Notes under the pieces: generated by a model
Database searches by the model: none
Seen by the model: the letters and a program-made list of their open reading frames with translations, nothing else
Told to the model about the DNA's origin: nothing
In this document: piece after piece, positions 25,581-38,219 of the stretch
Layout: the number at the start of each line of letters is the position of its first letter
How positions within the stretch are numbered: the stretch's first letter is position 1
Source of the DNA: Populus alba
Taxonomy: Eukaryota; Streptophyta; Magnoliopsida; Malpighiales; Salicaceae
Assembly (NCBI RefSeq): GCF_005239225.2
Contig: NC_133291.1
Location: 4,092,001-4,156,000, forward strand
Direction of reading: 5' to 3'
DNA: 64,000 nt
Position numbers and translations under genes: made by a program

Positions 25581-26949
25581 AACTAAGATGAATATTGCAC
25601 TGATAAGGTTGACGAAAAACCCCATTGAGATCAAGGTGTTTTTTCTAAGGGTAATGGATAAATTAGAAGGTTGAGAAGATTGAACCTAGTTACCATGAAA
25701 ACAAGTCTCTCGTTAAGATCAGACGCCCCTCCAATGTTTAAAGTTAGCTCAAGCATGAGAGGAATGAAGCTTTAGAGGTTGTATTCCGTGTGTTTGCATG
25801 ATTAAGTTTAAAGACGAGGATGACGCGTCTCTCTCTCATAGAAGATCCCTTATTACGGGGTTCGATGATATTTATATAGCCATGTAAATGTGTTAATGTA
25901 AGGGTATAGTGATTAATGTACTCGTCATATACAGTTTTGAAATACTTAATTAGAGACAAGGACTAAGAGTGACAACAGGTCGGTGCAAAAGCTGTCTTAG
26001 TTGTCTTAGTTTTGAGTTTTAATTATGAGTTGCGTATTATTGATGACAGTAATAAGACCAATCCTTGGGAGGACACATTGCCAAGATATTGTGATTTTAT
26101 TTACTGCATATGCTATTTGTCTCCGTAGTTGGTGGCAATAGACAATGTTTGATGATCAAAGGATAGTGTGCGCGGGATAGTAGCTGGATTAGGCTGTAGC
26201 AATTGAATATAGGTGCATTCGGGTGTAAGAGTTGGATTCAAAAGGTATAAGCCATGTCCCGAGAGGGGAAAGAAAGCAAGGTTAGTCTTGGGGGACGCAC
26301 AACAAGTTTACCGAGGAAGGACTGTTCAAGAAAATAAATGAACGGTTTATTAAGAATGAATACTAGGTTAGTTCAGGAGTATGCATGTCTAATCCACTAA
26401 GAAGAGAATTAAGATTAGTTCGAGAGGACACATGACAGGTTCGAGAGTATCGATGATTTATGAATTTATTGAATCCTGTAAACATCCCGGGTCTAATTTA
26501 ATTTAATAGATTATATAAAGACACTCGAATTTCATTTCTCTTGAACAGTTGATGACCCCTACATATGGAATGCAAGCATGGATTGAGTTGCCGGTGGGGA
26601 TCCACTATTAAGCATTAAACATTTTTTTAACGAACACCGCGTTGACAAATAACCGAGGTATGCCTTGCTGTAGATACTTTTTGGTGCAGTCAACCAAAGT
26701 CTGCAATCTCCATCAGTCAAGAAAAAAGACTTGTTGTCCGAATCAATCGTAGCAGCCCAATAGGCCAAGATACTGATCTCGAAGTTAGGTAAGAATGCAG
26801 CCCGAATCCACTCCAAATGTTGAAGTTTTGACATCAAAATTTGAAAGAGATGGAGAATCCCCTCAGAGTCAGAGCAGGAAGGCCCCTCCTCTGACCACTA
26901 AAATTTATTGGTAAACCCCCTAGAAAATAGAGGATGTAGGTTACAAAAT

Positions 26950-27125
26950 TTCAATAATCTTTTTCAAAGTTTTTGTTTTAGAAATGTATTAAGTTAATAT
27001 ATTTTTAAAATTTTATTTTTTATTCAGTACTTTAAAATAATCTAAAATTACATACAAAAAAATTTAAGCAAAAAAATTTAATTATTTTTAAAAGTATAAC
27101 TATTTCACAAAAACAAAAACAAACA
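26950..27125. mobile_element. AT-rich MITE-like repeat, copy F
   Basis: Has the same motif order as the other copies, beginning near tttagaaatgtattaagtta and ending near cacaaaaacaaaaacaaac. Confidence 0.4.
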
Positions 27126-28299
27126 ATCTTGAACCCTGATGGAACCCATGTGAAATGATGTAGACCAACAAGATACAATCATTTACACCATAGCTATACT
27201 CCTTTAAACAATGAAATCCATGGAAATCGATTTGGTTAGGTTTGCAATTTGGTTTTTAGCCGTTAGAATTGCCATGGTCCAACTCCAACATGACGATAAA
27301 TGGACTGATTGACAGACACTGACATTTCTTAAACAACCATTAGAGAAATAATATAGAAATCCTTTCCAGGTCAATTTAAAGGTCTGGGATCGTCACTATC
27401 TCTGAAGCATTTTCGCTAGCTTTCCTTGTAGACAGAAAAAAGGTAGGAGCACCGCTACTTATTATGGAATAAATCAATAAGCTGTCAATTGCTTCTTCGT
27501 CGGTAGGTCTAAAAATATAGCCAGGAAGGAAAGAAACACAGCAATTGAGGATTTGATCTGATGGGATTGATAATCGCAAGTAGTTGTTGAACATGCTCCT
27601 GCGTGAAAAATTATGCTTGTAAACATGAAATAATACTGTAATAGTCGTGGTATTGGTAAGAATGTCCTTGTCTTTGGACGCCGTGATTAAACTAAAAGTT
27701 AGGCTTGCGAAGAAGCTTCCATGCCTCCAATAACCCTCCCTTTAAGGGCACTAATTATAACCAAGTGATCGTTTTGCCATCATCAATATCTTGAATGAGA
27801 TTTTTTGTCGAGCAATACCAAACAAGATATTAGTAACAGGTCTGCTATGAAACATGGCCTAAAAAAACAAAACTGTAAGAAATTAAGCAAGTCAGGTGTT
27901 GAAAATGAAAACTAGTGGAGGCATTGCCGGGTCATGAAATAGGCTGAAGGCCCAATAATAATGTGGAAGCATGGCTGGAGAACACCGCACCTTAAAATCA
28001 ATAATAGTTTGATTGGGAAGTACTAGATATTAGATAACAATGATGATGAAGCGCGTCGGTAGGTAAAACTCATTTTAATACCATCTTAAATTTCGTGTGA
28101 GGAAAAGTGAACAGATAATAAGAAAAGGTAAAGAATGAGACTGTTTATTTTTAAAAAATAATTTTTTTTTTCAGAAAAAAACTTTTTTTTTATTCATCAT
28201 TCTTAAATAAACACTAAATATTGACTAATTAACTCTTGAATTGAATTAATTTGAAAAAAAAACTAGTTTAATTTGACATGGAGTGAAAAAACTACACTA

Positions 28300-28790
28300 T
28301 TAAGTTATTATAACACTAATACCATCGGATATTATTGTTATCTCATAACTACTATTTTCATCTCATTATTATTGTTGTCATTTTCACTTCAACTTAATCA
28401 GCCACTATCTTATTAGTAATATTATTATCTCTTAGTAAAAAATTTTTCTACCACACAATCATGGTTCATGGTTATGATCACTATATTATACATTGACCAT
28501 AATCTTATTATTAGTATAATCTTTATTATATTACCATCTTATTATAAATTTATAGCATTGCTGCTATTGTTATTATGATAATCATTATCACATCATCATC
28601 ATCAACTATACTGCTTTATTATTAAAGTGATTATTATTTCATTATTGATATCGTCATTATTATTATCACAATAATTAATATCTTATCACAAATACTAAAA
28701 CCATAATTATCATTAAAAATATGATTTTTATTATCATAAATATTGCAAATTTTACTCATTTTATTACTATCATACAAGAATCATAAATAA
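28300..28790. repeat. ATT/ATC-rich low-complexity region
   Basis: Degenerate trinucleotide-like sequence of TTA, ATT and ATC units over about 490 bp, with no exact period. Confidence 0.5.
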
Positions 28791-30612
28791 AAAGTTATTT
28801 ATTTTACAGATGATAATGTTTTTTGCAAAGATTATAATGTTTTTTTTGTAAAATAAATATAGTTTTTAAATTGAGATCCTTTTCATGTTTTTCTATCGGA
28901 CAAGTTTATTACATCTAAATTATTAAATTTAAATTTAATAGAATTTATCTAGTGCATAATACAAATATAATGTTTAAAATCCTTGTTAATTATCATGTTA
29001 TTTCTTTCGAATCCACCTAGATCATTGAATTCAAAATAAATTAGGTGGAGAATATGACCCCACCTACTTTCTAGACACAAAAAGCACAATATCTAAAATT
29101 GAATTGTTATTATTTAGAGACTAGAAAATTCCCATGAGAACAGGGAAATAGATCAATTATATTTATTACAAATTGATTGATCGATACCTTGAATTTCTCC
29201 AACAAATCCCAAGAGTTTATCTTCCTGAATTTCTGATTGATACACGTGACTACAATTGTTACGAAGAAAATGACAAATGAAATATTTACCCAACCATTTA
29301 TTTTCAATAATAATTTATAAGAGGTTAAAACTTTTTTCACGGGTCATATTTCCAAGAATTTTCTTCGCTTCTAACCAAACCATGATTACGGAAGCAGCTT
29401 CCATTGCAGCAAATTAAAAAATCTCTCATTTTTGTTCAAAAAATATTGGAACATTGCAATTTGCAGGTGAAGCGGCGGTTAAAGGAGGAGCACCAAGTCT
29501 CAATCAAGTACGGAAGCTACAGCACCTGATACCTGACGAGGAGTGGTTTTTCGGGTTTGCGTTTCTGTAAAAAACAATGGAACAGTATCTTTGCGTTTTT
29601 ACCTAATTACCACCTTCAAAAACCGGTCTCGAACTCGAAACTTAGTGAATGGCACTTGGATGGTGAAAAAAGTCCACACTTGACTCGAGAAAATGGGAAC
29701 CAGATGATGGTTCAGTTGATCCGGCTAAAGCTTTGTTGTCTTCGATTTGATTTTTATTTTTTGAAAGAGAAGATCTCATTAACACGAACATATTACAAAG
29801 CCATAAGAGGAAGCACAAGACTGCCTCCGTACAAATGAAAGCACAATGGCTCAAACTCAAGATGAAATAGAAATAACTCGTGGAAACGTGCACTTAAATC
29901 TCTTTCTACTTCTGCTCTCGAAGAAGATAAAGAAACTTGCTCTTCAGGTAACAATCAAAGACAGGATTCACACCTCTCATGGGGGAACAATCAAGGGCAA
30001 AGGCTCCGGACTTATTCATGGCGGAGCATACCTAAAGATGGCCACTATCATAAAGAAGTTTAAGAAACTTGATCGGAGAAAGAGCTAACACGGTTTACAG
30101 ATCATCTATGGTAAAGCAAACCTGATGATAGCCTTAGACAATACTTGTCCAGGCTTGAACAAGAAGAACATGGCCACACGAGAAGGACCTTTACCGAGGG
30201 GATCTGCAAAGCCCGTGAATCTGATAAAAATAATCAGTGAAGACGAAAACATTTATTTCGATTTGTCCCCTTTTTTCATGGCAAGAGATTCCAGTCGAGA
30301 ACAATTTTGGCCTTCATTAACGTTTTCATTAAATCTTTTTCCGCCAGTCCAATCTCAACACAGGATCGAAGAATTCATGGAAATCTTTAAGCGCAAAACA
30401 TTTGCTGTGAAGCATAGCAATAATTTAAAAGATCGAATTTATTAGAAAACAGGTTTATTTTAAGGCAAGTGAAGAAATTCTATTACACCTTGCCATGTTT
30501 CTATCCACGAGTAGGGAACATGTTTTCCTTACGTCGACCAGCTAAGCATGAGGGTAGCTTTCACTTATTTGCAAATCAACTGCTTCAAAGTGCAGTCAGG
30601 GTAAAAATACAC

Positions 30613-30860
30613 AATTCAAAAGATTTAAATAAGAATCACAGGAAAACAACATCCTACCATGCTTTCATGACTTGCTCAGTAATTTAATAACAAATTGTCA
30701 GAAAAAAACTAGGAAGACAGAACAGGAAAAAATAAACAAAATTCAAAAGATTTAAATAAGAATAGCAGGAAAACAACAACCTACCATGCTTTCATGACTT
30801 GCTAAATGGCTCAAAAACAAATTGTCAGAAAAAAACTAGTAAGACAGAAAAGGAATATAG
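30613..30860. repeat. Tandem duplication downstream of RPP0
   Basis: Two head-to-tail copies with a 127-bp period, starting at 30613 and 30740. Each contains aattcaaaagatttaaataa, then ctaccatgctttcatgactt, then attgtcagaaaaaaactag. The copies differ at several bases. On the minus strand they lie 60-300 bp past the RPP0 stop, so they may be in its 3' untranslated region or just beyond. Confidence 0.85.
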
Positions 30861-30919
30861 GAAAAACTAAGTGATTAGCCACAGCATGGTAAATTCCTAG
30901 ATAAAAACCAAAATAAAAC

Positions 30920-32805
30920 TTAGTCAAAAAGGCTGAAACCCATGTCATCATCGGACTCTTCTGCTGGCTCTTCCTTCTTCTCCTCTTCCTTGGCAGCAGC
31001 TGGGGCACCACCAGAAGCGGCGGCGGCAGCGACAGGAACTGCTGCAACAGCAAACTTGCTAGGATCCTGCAATCAAACAAGAACGTTAGAACAGTCTACA
31101 GCAACAGGTAGCATAACTACAATTTAAGTCTGAACATGGAATATAGTCCAGTTAATGAATAAACAAATAACAAACCTTCAGGAACTCTTTCACTTCCTCT
31201 GCTTGAGGATAAGAATATTCAGTTGCAACTGCAACAGAGAGAATATTCTTGTAGGCATTGATGAACATGTGTGGTGCAGCAGCAAGGGTTGGGTAGGAGA
31301 TGGACAGTGACAAGGAGGTGATCATAGTGATACCAGTAGCAAACTTCTCAACAAGGTCATCCTCTGTCAGGTCAAGCACCGAGGGGCTGAAGACAGAGCC
31401 ATTGTCATAAACAGACAAGACAATCAGACCATAAGAAAATGGCCTAATGCCAAGCTTTGCCAGTAGAGCAGCCTCAGAAGAGCCAACCTTGTCACCCTTC
31501 TTGATCAGCTCGACTGGGGTGATAATTTCAACTGTACCCTTGTTAATCTTGGTTGGAATATTGAGCACCTGTAGAAAAGAGTAAAGCAGCTATAAGAGTT
31601 AAGAGAAAAACAACAAGCACCAGAAAGCTACAGAACTGCGTTACAAAAAAAATCCCAAAATCTATAAGCACAAACATTATCATCATGAGATATAGGTGAC
31701 AGACCTGGAAGAAAGAGGTCTGGGATGGATCAAGCCCTGTGTTGCCAGGAGGTACAACAACATCAATTGGGGCAACCAGACCAACACGAGCAGGAGCTCC
31801 AACCTGTTTTAACAAATCAAAGAAATGCATTTGAAAAATTAGTGACAAACAATTTATAAAAAATATCTTCAATCACCAGACAAAAAAAAATGACTCTGTT
31901 TTCTAGTAGTATAAATAGAATTCATGAGCAAATTTTGTTTGGCGTCTCTATTAGCAACAAGCATGCATTCGTTATAATTTCAATCAAAGCTAGGAAATCC
32001 CAATTATAAATTTGCTCACCACCATTTAATAATATCACTTGGGATAATTCAACATACATGATATTAAAGTTTTTTTGTTTCCAGAGACATTGCCAAAATT
32101 CTTTAAATTGCCATTAATCTTCATTTTGTGTAAATCTCACAAACCAGAAATGGCAACTGGTAATGTGTTGGTATTCACAGACATGTAACGACAAAGTACA
32201 GATGATTAATAGTTCTAAACAACAAAAACCAGCATAACTATGCATTTTTTTTGTTACGGAGACTAGTGAGATTAAAAAACGGAGGGAATTCAAGCATACA
32301 GTATAACACCACAATGTAGATTAACAATAATGTGAAACAATAAAAAGGAATTGGAATTAGCTTACAGCACCTTATACTTCGCAACCTCCTCGCTCACTTC
32401 CTTGAGATCACCTTTAGTGAAAATCAACCCGACATTACCCTATTCAAACAAAACAGTAAATTTAGCATTAGTCAAAACAAAAATGAGCAACTTAAGCACA
32501 ATAAAAAAATAAATAAAAGGAACCAGATAATCTATATTGTTGTATACCTGAAGGAGAGGGATAAGGTTAAGGAAAGTTTTGTTTCCAGTTTTTTCAGAAT
32601 GGATCCGAACAGACCTCTTCATCATGGTATTCTTTCCCATGAGCACCACAGAGTCACCTCTAAGACCCCTCCTGATATTTTGCAGCTGGTTAGACCCAAC
32701 ATTATCAGCTGCTGCAATCAAGATCTGGCTGTACTCGTCCAGCAATTGGCACAGCTTAGCGTCATAAGCGATTTTCTTATCAGCCTTTGATAGTTTGTTC
32801 ACCAT
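30920..32805 (-). CDS. RPP0: 60S acidic ribosomal protein P0 (uL10)
   Basis: Five exons in transcript order: 32805-32548, 32439-32371, 31803-31705, 31568-31176 and 31066-30920, all with GT-AG borders and phase 0, giving 321 residues, the usual length. P0 anchors the P1/P2 stalk on the large ribosomal subunit and helps recruit translation GTPases. The N-terminal L10 domain has [20 protein letters not shown] and [13 protein letters not shown]; exon 2 gives [20 protein letters not shown]; exon 3 gives [20 protein letters not shown]; exon 4 holds [15 protein letters not shown]. The end is an alanine-rich hinge, an acidic stretch and the universal stalk tail [11 protein letters not shown]. No breaks were seen. 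Upstream telo-box and TGGGCT motifs fit a ribosomal protein gene. Confidence 0.97.
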
Positions 32806-32967
32806 TTTTTACTAGTTTAGTTTCTAAAACTAAAAGGAAGGTAAGGATTAAAGCAAAACTGAGGGCCAAGACACAAAGATAGTGTTCTGTCAAGGCGGAC
32901 AGCAAAAGTGCGGCTGTCTCTTTAACCTCGGAGGTAGACGGTTGGGAGTGTAGAGAGAGAGAAGGAA

Positions 32968-32976
32968 AAACCCTAA
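32968..32976 (+). promoter_or_regulatory. Telo-box upstream of RPP0
   Basis: AAACCCTAA about 165 bp upstream of the RPP0 start. This motif is common in promoters of plant translation genes and usually lies close to the transcription start. Confidence 0.6.
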
Positions 32977-33039
32977 CACAGTTGTGAGGTTTGTGCGAGA
33001 TGGTATTTTGTTTTTATGCTGGGTTTCATAGGGAGACCT

Positions 33040-33560
33040 AGATCGGACGGTTGGTGTATGCTTTCTAGATTGGAATCTAATGGCTGTGACTTTTTCTCAC
33101 TCTTTGGGCTTGCTTGGTTCCGTGGGCTCTGTATTCTAGTTACAGCCCGTTTGCTATTGCGATCCAACCTGCTTTGTAAAAAAAAAATTATTTTTTTTTG
33201 TTAAAATTAAGTGCGGTTTATACTTTCTGAATTGTTTTGATGTGCTGATATCAAAAATAATTTTTAAAAAATGAAAAAAAATTATTAGCATGCTTTTCGG
33301 CATGAAAAGTTATTTGAAAAACAACCGCTTACTGGACAAGCCTTCTAGTGAGAGTTATTGGCATTACCGGCTTTTCCAATTTTTTTTTTTGTTAAATTGA
33401 GTGCTCGTTTTGATGTGCTGATGTTATTGTCATGCTTTTCGGCACGGAAAGTGAAAAGCAAACGCACCCTTTTAGATCGGACGGTTGATAGCTGGTGTTT
33501 TTTCGCATTTGTTGGGCTTTCTTGGTGCCTCGATATTTGTTATTTTGAGTTCTTTTTATT
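33040..33560. repeat. Duplicated blocks in the RPP0 upstream region
   Basis: The word agatcggacggttg occurs at about 33042 and again at about 33474, each followed within 65 bp by a TGGGCT. Between them a second block, with tgttttgatgtgctgat and catgcttttcggca, is also present twice, near 33232-33310 and 33403-33460. That inner block resembles one end of the AT-rich MITE-like family. The region looks like duplicated promoter sequence with repeat insertions. Confidence 0.5.
33105..33128 (+). promoter_or_regulatory. Paired site II-like motifs upstream of RPP0
   Basis: TGGGCT occurs at 33105-33110 and again at 33123-33128. TGGGCY elements bind TCP factors and often pair with a telo-box in ribosomal protein promoters, as here. 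Confidence 0.5.
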
Positions 33561-34504
33561 TTATGATTTTGTACGCCGTGTTTAGCAGAGTTGTCTTTAT
33601 TGTTTCGGAAGTTATTGCTAATTGATGTTACGTTTCATTTCAGAATTGTTATTATGATATGTAAAATAAATTTTATATTGTTTAAAGATATTTGATTTTG
33701 ACAAATTCATTATTCTAAGCTGGCTCTGTTTTAGGTTGGGATTTTTATTGAAAAATTATTCATTTGTAGGGATAACGACTCCTTTAATGTTTAAGTTAAT
33801 AAATATAGACTAAATGTGTATTTATACAGTCAATTCATGAGGTTTAAACTTTATCTGGGGAGATAAAAACACGTGTCAGTGATAGAGAAATTGGTGTGGA
33901 ATATTAATTGTTGAGTTGGTATCAATCAGCAGCTAGTACAATGGTGATCTGGCTAGCTGTTACAAGCCCGTGCTGTCAAAATGTACAAACGTGTGCGAGC
34001 TGTGTGCACGTGTGGTAAGCGGGGGTAATTGTTTAAATAAACTTATATCTTGTAAAAAAAAAAAATAATAATAGGCTAGAGAAAAACCTGAATTTTATAT
34101 CTCTGTTTTTTTACAAGCACTCTTGTATTGACTGTACTTTTAAAAATTAAGGATTGATTATGATTTTTTAGTGTCAAATCCCAATTCTCTTAACAAATAG
34201 TTAGGGTTATTTTATTTTTTTCTTTTTAGTTTCAAGAAAGTTTAAGAATTTTCCTAAGTTTTAACGGGTAGCTAATAAAAAAAAGGGTTTATATTTTTTA
34301 GTTAAGAACTAAGTAGTGCCAATTAAAATTATATAGATGATTTGTATTTTTGAGACGTAAATATATAGTGTTTAATATGAGCTTGAAATAAGTAATTTTC
34401 ACTTGGATCTTAAAAAAAAAAATTAATCTTTAGCAGGCTATCGAATTTGAAAATATAATTAACCTCAAAAACACAATTTGATGATTTAAAATATATATAT
34501 ATGT

Positions 34505-34527
34505 GAGAGAGAGAGAGAGAGAGAGAG
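34505..34527. repeat. (GA)n microsatellite
   Basis: About 11 GA units directly after a short AT run at 34490-34502. Confidence 0.9.
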
Positions 34528-35209
34528 GAATGGTTATTACCTTTATAATTAAATGTAATCGAGATTGGTTTGATAGTTAAATCAAATACTCTCTAATCAA
34601 TTATTTTTATTTAACAATAAATTATTATATAACTGTGTTAATTGTTTAAAAATATTATTTACAAGGAACTTAATAAGATGATGAGGTGAGTACTGGAAAT
34701 ATTTAAATCCAAATTATTTTTTCTAAGGCCTTACTCATTTTAAAACAGGCCGTGTGCTGCATCAAGAATTTGTCATTTAAGAATTTCCATGAAGAATTTT
34801 CTTCTCTCTGCACTTTCGTGAGATAGAAAAGAAATACAATGATTTCATTCCAAATTCTTGGATTTGCCATTTATATTTTGGCTGTAGGCTGGGCTTGAAG
34901 CTATATTTCCCGAAGCCACACGTCTACAAGAGCACACACATGATCAGTTATAAGCCTTTAAGCATTCAGTACTTGACTTTGTGATCTGGCTGCATTGCGA
35001 AACAACACTGAATTCTCTAATATGTTGTTAAATGAGAGATGATTTTCTTCTCTGTGCGCTTTCAACGAGAATAATGAGATTACAAATATAGAAACGTTGA
35101 CTGGCCTTGTTAAGCACAGAAAACCTCCTTTTCTTGATTGCAAGCTAAAAGGGAAATTAATGTTGATTTTTCTATCCTCCGCTTCCTGCTTTGATTTTTC
35201 TTGATGGCT

Positions 35210-37290
35210 CGGCAATGGTCAGGCTTAACTGAAAGGGAAAATATTGATCACGCACCGACGAACTATAAAAACTATAAGTTGATATAAAAAGACCACATGT
35301 AGCTGAATATTTCACATGTGAAGAGAGGAAAAGATTTTCCTCTTCTGCAATCTCAACTTTCATCGTTATTAATGACAAGATATATATGACCTCCCGGGCT
35401 GTAAAGAATGTTGCCTCACGTAATTTCTGATTTTTTAAAATGGTATTTAGTCCATGATCTTGTCGTCTCAAAACATGTCTCTGACAACCAAAATTCTCAA
35501 CCTCACACAACCCTTGGCTTTTCTCGGTTATTAAACACCTCCCTCGTCTTGCAGGCTCTATTCTGGGTTCTCTCATGACTCCTAACGTCAGGCAACAAAA
35601 CCTGCTGAGTCATTTACTATCACGAGGTATGACAGAGACATACATATATGTGAAAAAACAGAGGGCATCAGAGAGACAACTAAAACCATGCTAACCCAGT
35701 GCATGCACACAAGATAATTAAACAGAACAGACTCTCTTTTTCAGGCATAATAAACTGTGATTTATCTTGTCTTTGTAAATAGTTGCCACTTTATACAATG
35801 CTTTGCTCTGTTCTGATAGGCATGGGTTTCATTGTTCGTCTGATGGAAGAACAGATACAAGCCGGTGAGTCGGTGACGGCATGGTTTTCATGAGGTTGGT
35901 TTCATTACCGAACATAAATGTTCTTTAACAAAGTATCGGCCTCTCTTTCTACCAAACAATGAAGGGTTAGGCCGAGAGGATTTTATGGGTCTGACTAGTA
36001 GAGAACCCACGGCCCATTTACTCGTGGTTGGATTTAGAGCACAAACAAAATTTATAGAGTCAATTTAATGTTTTTTTTTTAAAAAATAAATCTCATTTAA
36101 TTTATCGAATTGACGCAAACCCAGTTCTAGTAATAAATTGGGTGTTTTTCATTACAATATAATTCAACTCCTTACCAAAATAACCATACTTTAATTCATA
36201 TGGATTTTTATGCAAAGGTGTTTCCAGAATATGGCTATCGAATGGCATTAGAACTCCTTGAAGTGCAATGCTTTTTGGATTGTGCAATTAGTCACTTTGA
36301 TGAGTTTTTTTATATATTTTCTTCTATCAGTTTCAAGTGAATGATGACACCCCTAGCTAGTTGCTGCCAGGGAACTGAATCCTTGTTTCGACCTATCTAA
36401 TTATATATGCAACTGATGTTTTCATTTCAATTTAAGTTTTGGATGTCTAACTAGTTGCTGCCAGGGAACTGAATCCTTGTTTCGACCAATCTAATTATAT
36501 ATGCAACTGATATTTTCATTTCAATTTAAGTTTTGGATGTCTAATCTTATAATATTCATGAAGAAGCAACCAAACGAGTACTGTAGTGGTATTAATTGAT
36601 TGATTAGTAAGATGAGAATAATGTCTAAGAGATGCTGGGAGAATCGTTCTGCCACCAAGTTAAATTTGCTGCATAATCTCCTTTCTCACCTCCTTAATTC
36701 GTAGTGGATGGCTCAATATCTAATAAAGAATAGAAGTGGAAATCAAGAGAACAAAAGGATTGTCATATTGACAAGCAATAAACAAAGAACGTTGACCAAC
36801 TTTGTATGTGGGGAGTAGTAGCTAGAGGAAATCTCTTTTTTCACTTGATTCCATTTGCTAACATTCTTCACTTTTAGCTCCGTTTTTCTTTGTCTACTGG
36901 CAGATGGCAATCATGACCTGCTGACAAGCGGCGACTAAAAGGGAAATATAACACTGATCATGGGCTACAAGACAGGAAATCAAAGAACTATAGCTTGATA
37001 TTAAAAGGTGATTGCTGATCTCGCATGCAAAGAGAGGAAAAGAATTTCTTCTTTTGCAATCTCAACTTGCACTATTTCTGCTAACACGATAAGGCCTCCC
37101 ACTATGGCAGGAATCTTCTCTCCACACGTAATTCTATTTGGCTTAAAGTGGCTTTAGGCTTCGATCTTGTCTCGTAAAGCATTTCCTCTGTATCGAAATT
37201 CCCACCCACTTAACTCCTTATTGGCTTTTATACTTGTCAAGTAACTGATCTCTTATCTTGTTGATCTACTCTCGGGTTATCTAGCAGCCA
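35210..37290. repeat. Diverged direct duplication (about 380 bp units)
   Basis: The segment at about 35210-35580 recurs at about 36905-37290 in the same orientation. Shared words include aagagaggaaaaga, gcaatctcaactt and acgtaattct, in the same order and spacing. Divergence is high, so the duplication is old. A shorter related module (attttcttctct followed by gcrctttc) also appears near 34795 and 35042. Confidence 0.5.
36357..36544. repeat. Recent 94-bp tandem duplication
   Basis: Two adjacent copies, 36357-36450 and 36451-36544, each starting ctagttgctgccagggaac and ending ttttggatgtctaa. I see only two differences (ccta versus ccaa, and gatg versus gata), so the duplication is young. Confidence 0.93.
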
Positions 37291-38219
37291 TAATTGGCAT
37301 TGCAAGATTGAGAAAATCAAGTTACAATTCCATGCTTCATTTATTTTACAGGAAGTGTAAGAGAATATGGAGAGAGGCTGATCATAATGAGCTGACCTTT
37401 TGTCTTCTGCAACTTAATTAATGGTGACTTCTGTCAGAGTGGGAGCTAAAATGGCCAGCCATCGTCAATATGGTGAAAGAAATATTAAATGCTTAACCAT
37501 AAGAGGTGATGGGAACTTATACAGGTTACGAAAATTAATAAACTCGGTTGTAAATACAGCAACTCACTAATGGCAGACACAAGGCTAATAATTCCAGCTC
37601 TTCATTAATCTTGCGTGATAGAATTGATCATAGATGAACCATTAAGAAGACTGATCGGTGAGTAATAAATTAAAGGGTATGCTTAAGCCTCGTCATCAAG
37701 CATCAATGGTCAATTACTTGCATTCCTTGACTTCTATCCTTATGAAGACATGTATATGAGAGACCAAGTGCAGACAAGAGATTACAAGGCAGCGTCAGAA
37801 TTTTTTTGGTTCCTGCATGCAAATCGAATTTTATGAAACCTTTGACTAATCCCTTGATTGCAAAAAGATTTCATTTGACTGGCTAGTACAAAATTAAAAA
37901 CACACGAATGCTAACAATAGCTTTAATTTTTGTGGACTAGTGACGTGGCATTTGCTAAACATATTCATTGTAACACTGAAGTTCTATATAATACATGTAG
38001 GTGTGCAGGCTGAAAACATCTCAAAGAGATCGAACCAAAAAACGTAAAGGCTCTGATAATCTGATCGAACGTAAGGAATACATACAAAATAAAATCGGCT
38101 TTGTTTGCTCAGCCTGGTAATGATGAAATAAATGTAGTAATTAACTACAAAGGTAACCATCGTAATGTCGCTGGCTAACTCAAATATTTTTAAATTAAAA
38201 ATTATCAAACAATAATAAA

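Larger units (their letters stand above)
20261..30610. other. Long repeat-rich intergenic region
   Basis: No supported gene in 10 kb. It contains microsatellites, three AT-rich MITE-like copies, and a low-complexity ATT/ATC-rich stretch at about 28300-28790. About 25600-26560 has features that could be a decayed LTR, but I could not define its ends. The frame running up to a stop at 29570 (+), with an AG at its left edge and the words LQHLIPDEEWFFGF, could be an orphan exon of an unknown gene. Other open frames (24421-24747 minus, 26559-26837 minus, 30125-30445 plus) match nothing I recognise. Confidence 0.5.

Noticed and set aside
25600..26560. Possible solo LTR
   Set aside because: The region has a promoter-like TATATAAAG word and LTR-like texture, but I found neither a matching TG...CA boundary nor a target duplication.
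31569..31704. Possible C/D box snoRNA in RPP0 intron 3
   Set aside because: A TGATGA-like C box is present on the minus strand, but there is no CTGA D box or terminal stem downstream in the intron.
35172..35576. 134-codon open frame (-)
   Set aside because: It is not conserved in the diverged duplicate at 36.9 kb, which has stops in the corresponding frame.
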